Of a stretch of 64,000 bases of DNA, positions 1 to 10,821 are shown piece by piece. Source of the stretch: Salinisphaera sp035690525 (lineage in GTDB: Bacteria > Pseudomonadota > Gammaproteobacteria > Nevskiales > Salinisphaeraceae); the NCBI RefSeq assembly GCF_035690525.1, contig NZ_DASSKM010000109.1:38192-102191 (forward strand). The letters run 5' to 3'. Position numbers and translations under genes: made by a program. Numbering within the stretch: position 1 is the first letter of the stretch; each line of letters starts with the position of its first letter. The notes below the pieces were generated by a model. The model saw only the letters and a list, made by a program, of their open reading frames with translations. It was not told where the DNA came from and made no database searches.

Positions 1-521
1 GACAAACCGTGCAGAAGGTGCTCAACGACCTGGACGGGCGGCGCGCGGAACTGCGCAACAACCCGCAGGAACTCTACGCCCTGATCGAACGTGACTTGAT
101 ACCGCTGATCGACCTGCCTTATATGTCGCAGTTGGTACTCGGCCGCTATTGGCGCCAGGCTTCGCCGGAACAGCGCCAGCGTTTTCAGGCCGCGTTCAAG
201 AACATGCTGGTCCGCACCTACGGCAGCGCCCTGCTCGGCTTCAACAATGACATCAATATCGAATACAAGCCGGTACGCGCGCCCGACGACGCCAAGCGCG
301 TCACCTTCAACGCGGTGATCCACTCGCCCAACGGCCAGGACACGCCGGTGAGCCTGCAACTGCACAAGGTGCAGGATCAGTGGAAGGTCTACGACGGCAG
401 CGTCGGCAATCTGTCGTTCGTGACCAACTACCGGGGCCAGTTCAATTCCGCGATCCGGCGCCAAGGGCTGGAGGATTTCATCGAAGAGATGGAAAAACGC
501 TATAACAGCGGCAATTCCTAG
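1..521 (+). CDS. mlaC: MlaC, periplasmic phospholipid-binding protein (5' truncated by window edge)
   Basis: Periplasmic lipid carrier of the Mla system, which shuttles phospholipids between the outer-membrane MlaA complex and the inner-membrane MlaFEDB ABC transporter. The window opens inside the gene: the frame is open from base 3 and the first in-frame GTG (base 9) lies in the middle of the mature domain, so the signal peptide and N-terminus are outside. About 172 residues are visible and match the MlaC/Ttg2D fold: LNDLDGRRAELRNNPQELY, then IPLIDLPYMSQLVLG, QRFQAAFKNMLVRTYGSAL and the C-terminal WKVYDGSVGNLSFVTNYR. The next gene, mlaB, follows after 11 bp, which is the usual order of the mlaFEDCB operon. 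Identification is strong; only the start is missing. Confidence 0.93.
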   Translation, partial: QTVQKVLNDLDGRRAELRNNPQELYALIERDLIPLIDLPYMSQLVLGRYWRQASPEQRQRFQAAFKNMLVRTYGSALLGFNNDINIEYKPVRAPDDAKRVTFNAVIHSPNGQDTPVSLQLHKVQDQWKVYDGSVGNLSFVTNYRGQFNSAIRRQGLEDFIEEMEKRYNSGNS

Positions 522-532
522 CTCAAGCCGCC

Positions 533-835
533 GTGACCGATACCAGCGACAGCGCCGCTCACACCGTCCGCGTCGAAGGCGAGTTGGACGTCGACAACGT
601 GCCGGCCCGCCTGCGCAAATCCGCGGGCTGGTTCGAGCGCGGCCGCGACACGGTGATCGACCTGGGCGGCGTCACGCGGGCGGACAGCGCCGGCGTGGCG
701 TTGCTCTTGGAATGGATTCGCGATGCGGATAAAGCAGGGGCGACGCTGCATTTCGCCAACGCGCCGTCGCAGATGCGCGCGATCATCGATTTCTGTGCGT
801 TGGGCGACGTCATTCCGCTCGACCGGGCGAACTAA
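533..835 (+). CDS. mlaB: MlaB, STAS-domain subunit of the Mla lipid transporter
   Basis: Cytoplasmic STAS-domain protein of 100 residues that binds the MlaF ATPase and stabilises the MlaFEDB complex. The start is a GTG at 533, 11 bp after the mlaC stop. The STAS core is recognisable: VEGELDVDNVPA near the N-terminus, a VIDLGGVTRADSAGVALLLE segment in the middle, and a C-terminal IDFCALGDVIPL strand-helix. STAS-only proteins are hard to tell apart by sequence, so the name rests mainly on the position directly after mlaC. This is the last gene of the operon; the repeat region begins immediately behind its stop codon. Confidence 0.88.
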   Translation: MTDTSDSAAHTVRVEGELDVDNVPARLRKSAGWFERGRDTVIDLGGVTRADSAGVALLLEWIRDADKAGATLHFANAPSQMRAIIDFCALGDVIPLDRAN

Positions 836-918
836 TGCCAACCTGCAAAACAAGGACACAAAAGGAAGACAAATCAGTCCGCGAATAAACGCAAATAAAA
901 ATAAAAATAAAACGTCTT
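835..918. repeat. Half-copy of a palindromic extragenic element
   Basis: AT-rich stretch that begins with ATGCCAACCTGCAAAA and contains the block AGTCCGCGAATAAACGC. It is closely similar to the left half of the complete element at 3118-3287 (same order of CCAACCTGCAAAA, ACAAAAGGAAG, CAGTCCGCGAAT and ACGCAAAT). The right, inverted half is missing: a complete second copy starts directly after it at 919. Its composition is strikingly AT-rich against the GC-rich genes around it. No coding potential is seen. Confidence 0.75.
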
Positions 919-1094
919 ATACCAACCCTCATAAAAATTGATCGATCTTCATGAAGCCATAATTCGTCCGCAAATGAACGCCAATAAACGCGAATGAAAG
1001 CGAGAAAAGCGCATAAGCGCGTCTTATTCGCGTGCATTTGCGTTTATTGGCGGACCGTTTTGACCGGTAGGTCATTGCTTTTGCAGGTTGGTAT
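919..1094. repeat. Complete palindromic extragenic element, copy 1 (about 176 bp)
   Basis: The unit starts with ATACCAACC and ends with the exact reverse complement GGTTGGTAT. Inside are long imperfect inverted arms: GTCCGCAAATGAACGCC near 971-987 and TTTGCGTTTATTGGCGGAC near 1038-1056, which would fold into one long hairpin. The right end lies 5 bp from the stop codon of aacS, so it could act on the 3' end of that mRNA. No open frame of protein-like composition is present. It shares its ends and arm sequence with the unit at 3118-3287. Confidence 0.75.
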
Positions 1095-1099
1095 TATTT

Positions 1100-3109
<2,010 letters not shown>

Positions 3110-3117
3110 AAAGACTT

Positions 3118-3287
3118 ATACCAACCTGCAAAAAAGGATACAAAAGGAAGGCAAAAACAGTCCGCGAATGAACGCGAAAAAACGCAAATGAAAACTAATT
3201 TTCTTTATTTTGCGTACCTTTGGCGTTTATTTGCGGACTTGCTCTTTTTCTTATCGGCTATCGCTACATCATTGTAATGGTTGGTAT
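3118..3287. repeat. Complete palindromic extragenic element, copy 2 (about 170 bp)
   Basis: The unit starts with ATACCAACCTGCAAAA and ends with GGTTGGTAT, the reverse complement of its first nine bases. Its arms, AGTCCGCGAATGAACGC at about 3162 and GCGTTTATTTGCGGACT at about 3225, are inverted partners, with an AT-rich middle. It occupies the gap between the aacS start and the stop of the PEBP gene, both minus-strand genes, so it is the upstream region of aacS. Same family as the units at 835-918 and 919-1094. No ORF for a transposase is present, which fits a non-autonomous or purely structural element. Confidence 0.78.
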
Positions 3288-3299
3288 TACGACCGGGGC

Positions 3300-3848
3300 C
3301 TACGGTCGTTGATAGGTGCCGACGATCTCGGTCTGCGCGATCACATGGCCCTGCATCGCCTTTAGCACCGCGGCCTTGTCGGCCAAATTCGACGGCAGCC
3401 GTCGGTCCAGGGCGAACAGCTTGAAATGATAATGATGGACGCCATCGCCCGGCGGCGGGCACATGCCGTGGTAATTCGCGTGCCGGGTGCTGTTATCGGC
3501 CGTAGTCGCCGGGCCCGGTAGCGGCTGATCGCTGGCGCCCGGCGCCAGCGCGACCAGGCTGGGCGCCAGGTTGTACAACACCCAATGCGTGAACACGCTG
3601 CCGGGGGCATCGGGGTCGTCGACAATCAAGGCCAGGCTTTTCGCGGCGCCCGGCACGCCGGACAGCGTCAACGGCGGCGACGTGTTGCCGCCGTCGCAAC
3701 TGAAGCGTTTGGGGATCGGCTGGCCGTTATCGAAGGCCGGGGATTTGATCGTGAACGTTGCCTCGGCCTGGGCGCTGCCGACCCAGCCGGCGACGACCAG
3801 CACGGCCGCGACCCAGACGCTTCGCGATACGATCGACGTTCTTTTCAT
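3300..3848 (-). CDS. YbhB/YbcL-family PEBP (Raf-kinase-inhibitor-like) exported protein
   Basis: Phosphatidylethanolamine-binding-protein family member of 182 residues. The N-terminus is a clear signal peptide (MKRTSIVSRSVWVAAVLVV..., with an AQA cleavage site near residue 29), so the mature protein is probably periplasmic. Family signatures are present: FDNGQPIPKRFSCDGGNTSP, LALIVDDPDAP (the ligand-pocket DPDAP motif), FTHWVLYNLAP, NYHGMCPPPGDGVHHYHF and the final VIAQTEIVGTYQR. The biochemical role of bacterial members is not firmly known, so no function beyond ligand binding is claimed. It stands alone on the minus strand, with the palindromic repeat downstream and purL upstream in the same direction. 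Confidence 0.9.
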   Translation of the reverse strand: MKRTSIVSRSVWVAAVLVVAGWVGSAQAEATFTIKSPAFDNGQPIPKRFSCDGGNTSPPLTLSGVPGAAKSLALIVDDPDAPGSVFTHWVLYNLAPSLVALAPGASDQPLPGPATTADNSTRHANYHGMCPPPGDGVHHYHFKLFALDRRLPSNLADKAAVLKAMQGHVIAQTEIVGTYQRP

Positions 3849-3962
3849 AGCCGTGGCCGCCCGATGGGTTTGCCGGCCAGATTAGCAGACCGGATTACCA
3901 GAAGCGCCGCCCCGGCATGGAAAAACACTGCGCCCGCAATGAGCCGGCGACGCGACGCCGGC

Positions 3963-6900
3963 TCACCCCACGAAACGGCGCGCATTGGCGAACAGGCGCG
4001 CCCACGGGCTGGCCTCGCCCCAGGACGCCGGCGCCCACGACAAATTGACCGTGCGCGTGACGCGTTCGGGATGCGGCATACAAATGAATACCCGCCCATC
4101 GGCGTTCGATAAGCCGGTCACCCCGCCCGGCGAACCGTTCGGATTGGCCGGATAGGATTCGGCTGCGCCGCCTGCATTGGCGGTATAACGCATGCCGATC
4201 CGGCCGGCATCGGCGAGCCGCGCGAGATCGGCGGGGTCGGCGAACCGGGCATGGCCTTCGCCGTGCGCGACCGCGATCGGCATCCGCGCGCCCGCCATGC
4301 CGTCCAGCAGCACGGCGTTGGATTCGACAATCTCGACCGCGCTGGTGCGGGCTTCGAACTGGCGTGAGGTATTGGCCACGAACGTGGGCCAACCCTCGGT
4401 GCCGGGGATGAGCTCCGACAGCGCGGCCAGCATCTGGCAGCCGTTGCATACGCCGAGCGCGAATGTGTCCTCGCGCGCGAAGAAATCGGCGAACGCCTTG
4501 CGCGCGTTGCGATTGAACAGGACCGATTTGGCCCAGCCCTGGCCCGCACCCAGCACGTCGCCATAGGAAAAACCGCCGCAGGCCGCCACGCCCTGCATAT
4601 CGGTCAGCCGAACCCGGCCGGAGACGACTTCCGACATATGCACGTCGATCGCATCGAAACCGGCGCGGGTGAAGGCGAACGCCATCTCGTTGTGGCCGTT
4701 CACACCCTGCTCGCGCAGGATCGCGATTTTCGGCCGTTCGCTATTGATGTACGGCGCGGCCACGTCCTCGGCGGGATCGAAAGTCAGTTCGGCCGGCAAA
4801 CCGGGGTCGGCCGTATCCAGCAGCGCGTCGTATTCGGCGTGCGCGCAGGCCGGCTCGTCGCGCAGCGCCGCCATGGCATGGCTGGTCGCGGCCCAGCGGC
4901 GCTGGGCCTCCATACGCGCCACCGACAACACTTCGGCATCGCCGTGGCGAACGACGATACGATCGGCCGCGGTGACGGTGCCGATATCGGTGGCGGCCAC
5001 GCCGGCGTCGCGCAGTGCGGTCAGCGCGGCCTCGACATCGGCCGCCGCGACCTGAAGCACCGCGCCCAGTTCCTCGGCGAACAGCGCCGCCAGCGGATCG
5101 CCGCCCTGTTGATCGAGCGCCACGTCCACACCGAGCCGCGACGCGAAACACATCTCCGCCAGACATGCGGCCAAGCCGCCGTCGCTGCGATCGTGATACG
5201 CCAGAATCCGGCCGTCGGACGCCAGAGTCTGCACCGCATCGAAGAAGCCGCCCAGCAGGGCCGGCGCATCCAGATCCGGCGCCCGGTTGCCGAGCGCGCC
5301 ATACACCTGCGCGATCGCCGACCCGCCCAGGCGATTCCGCCCGGCGCCCAGATCGGCCAGAATCAGCCGGCTTTCGACCTGCCCGGGAGGCATCAGCTGC
5401 GGCGTGAGCGTGGCGCGTGCCGAAACCGTCGGCGCGAACGCCGAAACGACCAGCGATACCGGCGCGCTCATGGTGCGCGAACCGGCTTCGCCGTCCCAGC
5501 CCGTGCGCATGGACAGCGAATCCTTGCCGACCGGTATGGCCAGGCCGAGTTCGCTGCAAAGCTGTTCGCCGACCGCGCGCACCGTGTCGTACAGCCGCGC
5601 GTCCTCGGCCGGATCGCCGCAGGCCGCCATCCAGTTGGCCGACAGGCGTACATCGGTGAGCTTGCCGATCCGGGCCGCCGCCAGATTGGTGATCGCCTCG
5701 GCCACCGCCATACGGCCGGACGCCGGCGCGTCGATCAGCGCCACCGGGCTGCGCTCGCCCATGGCCATCGCCTCGCCGGCATCGCCGGTGAAGGCGGTGG
5801 TGGTCACGGCGACGTCGGCGACCGGCACTTGCCAGGGCCCGACCATCTGATCGCGCGCGGTCATGCCGCCGACGCTGCGATCACCGATGGTGATCAGAAA
5901 CGACTTGCTGGCCACGGCGGGCAGTGTGAGCACGCGCTCGAAGGCTTCGGCGATGTCCACACCCTCGTGCTCCCATGCCGGCAGTTCGACCGCGACGTGC
6001 CCGGCCTCGCGCTGCATGCGCGGGGTCCGGCCGAGCAGCACCTGCATCGGCATATCGACCGGGCGCGCGGTCTCGGCGGTAGCGGCCTCGCTGTCCTCGA
6101 CCACCAGATTGGGCTCGGCCGTGGCGCGCCCCACCACGCTGTACGGACAACGCTCGCGCTTGGCGAGGGCCGCGAACACATCGAGTTCGCCGGCGGGAAT
6201 CGCAATCACGTAACGTTCCTGCGATTCGTTGCACCAGATCTCCATCGGCGACAGGCTCGGATCGGCGCTGACGATGTCGCGCAGCCGAATCGAACCGCCG
6301 CGGCCGTCGGCGTCGATGATCTCGGGCAGCGCGTTGGACAATCCGCCGGCGCCGACATCGTGGATCGAGGCGATCGGGTTGTCCGCGCCCAGCGCGATAC
6401 AGCCCTCGATGACTTCCTGGGCGCGGCGCTGCATTTCCGGGTCGGCGCGCTGCACCGAGGCGAAATCCAGCGCCGCCGAGCCCGAACCGCTGGCCATCGA
6501 CGAGGCCGCGCCGCCGCCGAGGCCGATCAGCATGGCCGGCCCGCCGAGCACGATCAGACAGGCCTCGACCGGGACTTCGTGTTTTTCAACGTGCCCCGGC
6601 CGGACATTGCCCATGCCGCCGGCGATCATGATCGGCTTGGCGAAGCCGCGCAGACCGGTGGCCGCCGATTCGTACTGGAAGGTTCTGAAGTAACCGCCGA
6701 GCGCGGGCCGACCGAACTCGTTGTTGTAGCGCGCCGCGCCAATCGGGGCCTCGCGCATGATATCGAGCGCGCTGGCCAGATGCGCCGGCCGATCGGCATC
6801 GCGTTCCCACGGGGCGATAGCCGCGGGGATACGCAGATCGCAGACCGAGAAACCGGTCAGCCCGGCCTTCGGCTTGCCGCCGCGCCCGGTCGCCGCTTCG

Positions 6901-7862
6901 TCCCGGATCTCGCCGCCGGCGCCGGTGGCGGCCCCCGGCGCCGGGGCGATCGCGGTCGGGTGGTTGTGCGTCTCCACCTTCATCAGCAGATGCACGTCTT
7001 CCTCGACCAGGCGATAGACGCGATCGCGACCGACCGTCATGCGGGTCGCGGCCGGACCGGCGGCCACAGCCGCGTTGTCTCGATAGGCCGACAACACGCC
7101 TTCGGGTGCCGCCTTGTAGGAACTGCGGATCATGTCGAACAACGAGGCCGCTTGCGTCTCGCCGTCGATGGTGAACTCGGCGTTGAAGATCTTGTGCCGG
7201 CAATGCTCGGAATTGATCTGGCCGAACATCATCAACTCGACGTCGGTGGGGTCGCGATCGAGCGCGGCGTACTGCGCGGCGAGATATTCGATTTCCTCCT
7301 CGGCCAGCGCCAGTCCCCAGTCGCGATTGGCCGCGGCCAGCGCTTCGACGCCCTGACTTATCAGCGGCACGCGGCGTAGCCGACGACGCCCAGGCGCCGT
7401 AAACAACGTGGTGAGCAGCGCCCAATCGTCGACCAGTGATTCGGTCATCGGGTCGTGGAGCGCGCGGCTTTGAGCCAATACGCCGATGTCCGGCGCATCG
7501 GCGCCGAGTCGATAAGCCACCGCGCGCTCGAGCCGCACGAGATTCTTGATCCCGCTGTTGTGCGCGATGTCCTCGGCCTTGCTCGACCAGGCGGAAACCG
7601 TGCCCAGACGCGGCACCACGACCACGCCTTCGGCGCGCGGCGCTGCGCCGTCCACCGTCAACAGGCGGTATAGACGCTGGCGGGTCGTATCGTCCGGTTC
7701 GTTCGCGAACGCGGCGATGTACACCGCCCGCGCCTCGACCTTGTCGACCTCGAGCCCGGCGCGCCGCAAACCGGCGGCCAGACGCTCGCGTTCGAAGTCC
7801 GCCAGCGCAGTCTCGCCGGCATAGATTTCGACCGCGGTTATCGATTGACCAGACTTCGCCAC
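3963..7862 (-). CDS. purL: Phosphoribosylformylglycinamidine synthase, large single-chain form
   Basis: Fourth step of purine synthesis: FGAR + glutamine + ATP to FGAM. At 1299 residues this is the proteobacterial single-chain form. Seen in order: the N-terminal domain, the two AIRS-like domains with VETHNHPTAIAPAPGAATG and the repeated AIRS halves, and a C-terminal class I glutamine amidotransferase with GGFSYGDVLGAGQGWA, the nucleophile in FALGVCNGCQML and the HPER motif near the end. The start codon at 7862 lies inside the last codons of the upstream metallo-hydrolase gene (25-bp overlap), so the two are probably co-transcribed and translationally coupled. No frameshift or missing motif was noticed. 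Confidence 0.97.
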   Translation of the reverse strand: MAKSGQSITAVEIYAGETALADFERERLAAGLRRAGLEVDKVEARAVYIAAFANEPDDTTRQRLYRLLTVDGAAPRAEGVVVVPRLGTVSAWSSKAEDIAHNSGIKNLVRLERAVAYRLGADAPDIGVLAQSRALHDPMTESLVDDWALLTTLFTAPGRRRLRRVPLISQGVEALAAANRDWGLALAEEEIEYLAAQYAALDRDPTDVELMMFGQINSEHCRHKIFNAEFTIDGETQAASLFDMIRSSYKAAPEGVLSAYRDNAAVAAGPAATRMTVGRDRVYRLVEEDVHLLMKVETHNHPTAIAPAPGAATGAGGEIRDEAATGRGGKPKAGLTGFSVCDLRIPAAIAPWERDADRPAHLASALDIMREAPIGAARYNNEFGRPALGGYFRTFQYESAATGLRGFAKPIMIAGGMGNVRPGHVEKHEVPVEACLIVLGGPAMLIGLGGGAASSMASGSGSAALDFASVQRADPEMQRRAQEVIEGCIALGADNPIASIHDVGAGGLSNALPEIIDADGRGGSIRLRDIVSADPSLSPMEIWCNESQERYVIAIPAGELDVFAALAKRERCPYSVVGRATAEPNLVVEDSEAATAETARPVDMPMQVLLGRTPRMQREAGHVAVELPAWEHEGVDIAEAFERVLTLPAVASKSFLITIGDRSVGGMTARDQMVGPWQVPVADVAVTTTAFTGDAGEAMAMGERSPVALIDAPASGRMAVAEAITNLAAARIGKLTDVRLSANWMAACGDPAEDARLYDTVRAVGEQLCSELGLAIPVGKDSLSMRTGWDGEAGSRTMSAPVSLVVSAFAPTVSARATLTPQLMPPGQVESRLILADLGAGRNRLGGSAIAQVYGALGNRAPDLDAPALLGGFFDAVQTLASDGRILAYHDRSDGGLAACLAEMCFASRLGVDVALDQQGGDPLAALFAEELGAVLQVAAADVEAALTALRDAGVAATDIGTVTAADRIVVRHGDAEVLSVARMEAQRRWAATSHAMAALRDEPACAHAEYDALLDTADPGLPAELTFDPAEDVAAPYINSERPKIAILREQGVNGHNEMAFAFTRAGFDAIDVHMSEVVSGRVRLTDMQGVAACGGFSYGDVLGAGQGWAKSVLFNRNARKAFADFFAREDTFALGVCNGCQMLAALSELIPGTEGWPTFVANTSRQFEARTSAVEIVESNAVLLDGMAGARMPIAVAHGEGHARFADPADLARLADAGRIGMRYTANAGGAAESYPANPNGSPGGVTGLSNADGRVFICMPHPERVTRTVNLSWAPASWGEASPWARLFANARRFVG

Positions 7863-8605
7863 GACAGACCCTCGTTTTGGTTGGCGACCTGCACCCAGTC
7901 CGGCGTGCAGTTCAGCGCCGGCGCCAACGCGGCCCGGGCCAGCTCCGGACGATTATTGGATTCGGACAGATGCGCGACCACGACATGCTGAAGTGCGCCG
8001 GTATCGATAGCCGATACGAGCGCGGCGGCCTCGGTGTTGCTCAGGTGGCCGAGCCGGCCGGCCACCCGGGCCTTGAGGCTGGGCGGATACGGCCCGCCCG
8101 CCAACAGGTCGGGATCGTGATTGGATTCGATGATGAGCGCGTCGCAGGCATCGACCATCGCGCGCACATGCGGCGTGATATGGCCGATATCCGAAAGTAC
8201 ACCCAGCCGATGCTCGCCGTTGCCGATGACGAGCTGCGCGGGCTCGCGCGCGTCGTGCGGCACCGGATAGGGAAACAGTTCCAGATCGCCGATGGCGAAC
8301 GGTTCGTGCGGGGAATACAGCTCCGTGGCCGCGAGTTCGCTGCCAAGCGTCGCGGCCTGCGTACCCGGCGTGAGCCAAACCGGCAACTCGTGGGCGCGCG
8401 AAAAGCGCGAGACGCCTTTCCAGTGATCGTCGTGTTCGTGCGTGATCACGATGGCATCGATGTCGGCGGGCGCGAGTGCCAGCCGGGCCAGACGTTTTTC
8501 GATCTCGCGGGCGGAAAAGCCGCAGTCGATCAGAAGCCTGGTCGCGCCCTGCTCGACCACCAGCGCGTTGCCCTTGCTGCCGCTACCCAACAGGGCGAAG
8601 CGCAT
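7838..8605 (-). CDS. VicX/YycJ-like metallo-beta-lactamase-fold hydrolase
   Basis: MBL-fold hydrolase of 255 residues, close to the YycJ/VicX/WalJ branch. It opens directly with the first strand (MRFALLGSGSKGNALVVEQG) and carries the metal-binding THEHDDHWKG motif (HxHxDH) at about residues 57-62, a further acidic ligand region at LSDIGHI and a C-terminal HLSESNN segment. Relatives elsewhere are linked to DNA damage or cell-wall signalling and may be 5'-to-3' exonucleases; which role applies here cannot be read from sequence. It is translated from the ATG at 8605 and overlaps the purL start by 25 bp, an unusually long overlap. The DUF1820 gene ends 2 bp upstream, so the three form a probable operon. 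Confidence 0.88.
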   Translation of the reverse strand: MRFALLGSGSKGNALVVEQGATRLLIDCGFSAREIEKRLARLALAPADIDAIVITHEHDDHWKGVSRFSRAHELPVWLTPGTQAATLGSELAATELYSPHEPFAIGDLELFPYPVPHDAREPAQLVIGNGEHRLGVLSDIGHITPHVRAMVDACDALIIESNHDPDLLAGGPYPPSLKARVAGRLGHLSNTEAAALVSAIDTGALQHVVVAHLSESNNRPELARAALAPALNCTPDWVQVANQNEGLSWRSLVNR

Positions 8606-8607
8606 GC

Positions 8608-8976
8608 TCAGGAGTTGTGCCCCGAGCCATGACCTCCCGAGCCGGGCCCCTGTCGGGTATAGACCGGAAACGGGCGCACCTTGGATTCGGAATCGGCCGG
8701 CCTGATCTTCGCCGTGCCGCGGCTTTCGACTTCGTCGATGCGGATGATCGAGTGCATGGGGATATAGCTGCGCTTGACCTCGGAGAACTCGTCGGCAAGC
8801 TTCTCCTCGGCCGGGTCGATTACGAGCGTGGTGCGCTCGCCGAAGACCAGTTGCTCGATCTCGACGAAGCCGAACAGACCGCCTTGGGCGACCGAGCGCG
8901 CGTAGATCTCGTAAACTTCGCCCTGATTGTAGAACGCCACGCGATATAAGCGGCGATTGGAATCGGCGTTGGCCAT
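8608..8976 (-). CDS. DUF1820 family protein
   Basis: Protein of 122 residues matching the uncharacterised DUF1820 family of gammaproteobacteria: RLYRVAFYNQGEVYEIYARS, GLFGFVEIEQLVFGE, EEKLADEFSEVKRSYIPMHS and IIRIDEVESRGTAKI. The start at 8976 (MANADSNRRLYRV) is chosen because translation further upstream would run into the tRNA-Ser gene at 9009. The last 30 or so residues are glycine/serine/histidine-rich and probably disordered. It ends 2 bp before the metallo-hydrolase gene, so they are likely one transcript. Function is unknown; the family is soluble, with no signal peptide or membrane segment. Confidence 0.85.
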   Translation of the reverse strand: MANADSNRRLYRVAFYNQGEVYEIYARSVAQGGLFGFVEIEQLVFGERTTLVIDPAEEKLADEFSEVKRSYIPMHSIIRIDEVESRGTAKIRPADSESKVRPFPVYTRQGPGSGGHGSGHNS

Positions 8977-9008
8977 GGGACGAATCGATCGATGATCGGA
9001 TAGAGAAA

Positions 9009-9100
9009 TGGCGGAGAGGGTGGGATTCGAACCCACGTGGGGCGGTTAGCCCCCAACCGATTTCGAGTCGGTGCCGTTATGACCGCTTCGGTACCTCTCC
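9009..9100 (-). tRNA. tRNA-Ser (anticodon CGA)
   Basis: A 92-nt class II tRNA with the long variable arm typical of serine tRNA. The acceptor stem GGAGAGG/CCTCTCC, the anticodon loop CTCGAAA (anticodon CGA, reads UCG), the T-arm GGGTTCGAATCCC and an encoded CCA end are all visible. It reads toward the DUF1820 gene, which starts 32 bp downstream. Confidence 0.97.
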
Positions 9101-9206
9101 ATTGTTTTCGCGCCCGATCTCGTGCCTGACCCCGGCCGCGAAGTCGCGTATGTTAAACGATACGAATCGCTTTCCCAACACTTGATTCGATAATTCTTTA
9201 CGACAC

Positions 9207-10742
9207 GTGCCCGAGACAAACCGAGGGCCGGGCGCCGGTCCGTGGCGCGCGGCCTCCAAATCAACCCGAGGACGCCGCCTGGCCGCGGTACTCGCGCTGA
9301 TCGTACTGATCGGCGCGAGCACGCTGTTGAGCACCTGCGTGTATCGCCCCGCCGGGTTGACCCAGGTCCGGCGCACCGACGTACTGCGTGTAGCCACGGT
9401 CAATTCGGCGGATACCTTTTATCTCGGACCGCACGGACCGAAAGGCTTCGAATACGACTTGGCGCACGGGTTCGCGAAATCGCTGGGCGTGCAGCTCAAG
9501 ATGGTGGTGGTGCCGAATCGCGCGGCCGTTATCCGCGCGGTGAACAGCGGACGCGCCCAGATAGGCGTCGGCTTAGCGGTTAGTTCGCGGCGCGATGCGC
9601 GCGTGCGTTTCACGCCGCCCTATCTCAGCACCCCGTTGGAAGCGGTCTATCGCCAACACCAGGACCAGCCTCAACAGTTATCCGATCTGTCGGGCCACCT
9701 GGTGCTGCCCGACGGTACGCCGTTGGCCGATTGGCTACGCCGTCGTCATCCGCATTTAAAGTTTAGCGTCGATCATTCCGCGAATATCGAAGAGTTGATG
9801 GCGCGCATCGCCCACGGCGATATCGACGCGACCATAGCCAATGCGGATTTGGTGGCGATGAACCAGCGCTACTACCCCAAACTACGGGTCGGCTTCACGC
9901 TCGACGAGGTGCGCCAGCGGATGGCCTGGGCGTTTGCAAAAAATCGCGGTGCGCGTATCGATGACGCGCTTTACAACAAGGCCATCGCTTATCTGCGACA
10001 GGCCAAGGCCGTGGGACGAATCAAGATTTTGCACAACCGCTATTTCGGCCACGCCGCGCGGCTCGGCTTCGTCGGCGGCGCCGAGTTCGCCCGTCAGGTG
10101 GATAAGCGTCTGGATCGATGGAAGGCCGATTTCAAGGCCGCCGGCAAGCAGTACGGGGTCGACTGGCGGCTGCTGGCCGCGATCGGCTATCAGGAGTCGC
10201 GCTGGGATGCCGAGGCCACCAGCCCCACGAACGTGCGCGGTATCATGATGCTCACGCGCGACACCGCCGAGCTCATGAATGTCAGCGATCGCCTCGACCC
10301 GCAACAGTCAATCGACGGCGGCACCCGTTATCTGTTGCAGGTGCGCGAGCGCCTACCCGAGGCCGTGAAACCGCCCGATCGCACGTGGTTCGCGCTCGCC
10401 GCTTATAATCTCGGCCTCGGCCATGTTCTCGACGCCCGGCGCCTGCTGAAAAAGACCGGCCGCGATCCGAACGTATGGGTGAATCTGCGCGACGCCCTCG
10501 GCTGGCTGTCGGAAAAGCGCTATCTCGACGACACGCGTTACGGCTACGCCCGGGGCAAGCAGGCGGCGGCTTACGTCAGCGATATCCGCGCCTACTACGA
10601 TATTCTGACCTGGATGACGAGCGACCGGCACCAACGCAAACCGGCCGCGCTGGACGAAAAACCCTCGGCCGACGGCGCCGGTCAACCAGGCGACGAGAAC
10701 AACGCCCCGCCCGACATCAGCATCACCTCGCCGGCATTCTGA
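9207..10742 (+). CDS. mltF: Membrane-bound lytic transglycosylase F
   Basis: Cleaves the MurNAc-GlcNAc bond of peptidoglycan to form anhydro-muropeptides. The 511 residues have the MltF layout: an N-terminal hydrophobic segment (LAAVLALIVLIGASTLLSTC, with a possible lipobox ending in the Cys), a periplasmic solute-binding-protein-like domain (about 55-290, beginning TDVLRVATVNSADTFYLG), and a C-terminal SLT goose-lysozyme-like domain with DWRLLAAIGYQESRWD. The glutamate of YQESRW is the catalytic acid. The start is a GTG at 9207; no better ATG precedes the hydrophobic segment. It stands alone and converges with the CysH-family gene downstream. The C-terminus has a Pro/Asp-rich tail. Confidence 0.93.
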   Translation: MPETNRGPGAGPWRAASKSTRGRRLAAVLALIVLIGASTLLSTCVYRPAGLTQVRRTDVLRVATVNSADTFYLGPHGPKGFEYDLAHGFAKSLGVQLKMVVVPNRAAVIRAVNSGRAQIGVGLAVSSRRDARVRFTPPYLSTPLEAVYRQHQDQPQQLSDLSGHLVLPDGTPLADWLRRRHPHLKFSVDHSANIEELMARIAHGDIDATIANADLVAMNQRYYPKLRVGFTLDEVRQRMAWAFAKNRGARIDDALYNKAIAYLRQAKAVGRIKILHNRYFGHAARLGFVGGAEFARQVDKRLDRWKADFKAAGKQYGVDWRLLAAIGYQESRWDAEATSPTNVRGIMMLTRDTAELMNVSDRLDPQQSIDGGTRYLLQVRERLPEAVKPPDRTWFALAAYNLGLGHVLDARRLLKKTGRDPNVWVNLRDALGWLSEKRYLDDTRYGYARGKQAAAYVSDIRAYYDILTWMTSDRHQRKPAALDEKPSADGAGQPGDENNAPPDISITSPAF

Positions 10743-10821
10743 CCGGCGCGGCGTGCGCGCATGAAAAAGGCGCAGAGGCCGCCGAAGCCCCCGCGCCCGA
10801 TCGCTCCGCTATCCGGCCGGA

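Noticed and set aside
4638..7379. Very long open frame (over 900 codons) antisense to purL
   Set aside because: It is a GC-rich shadow of purL; the composition is Arg/Gly/His-rich with no family motif, and purL itself is fully conserved.
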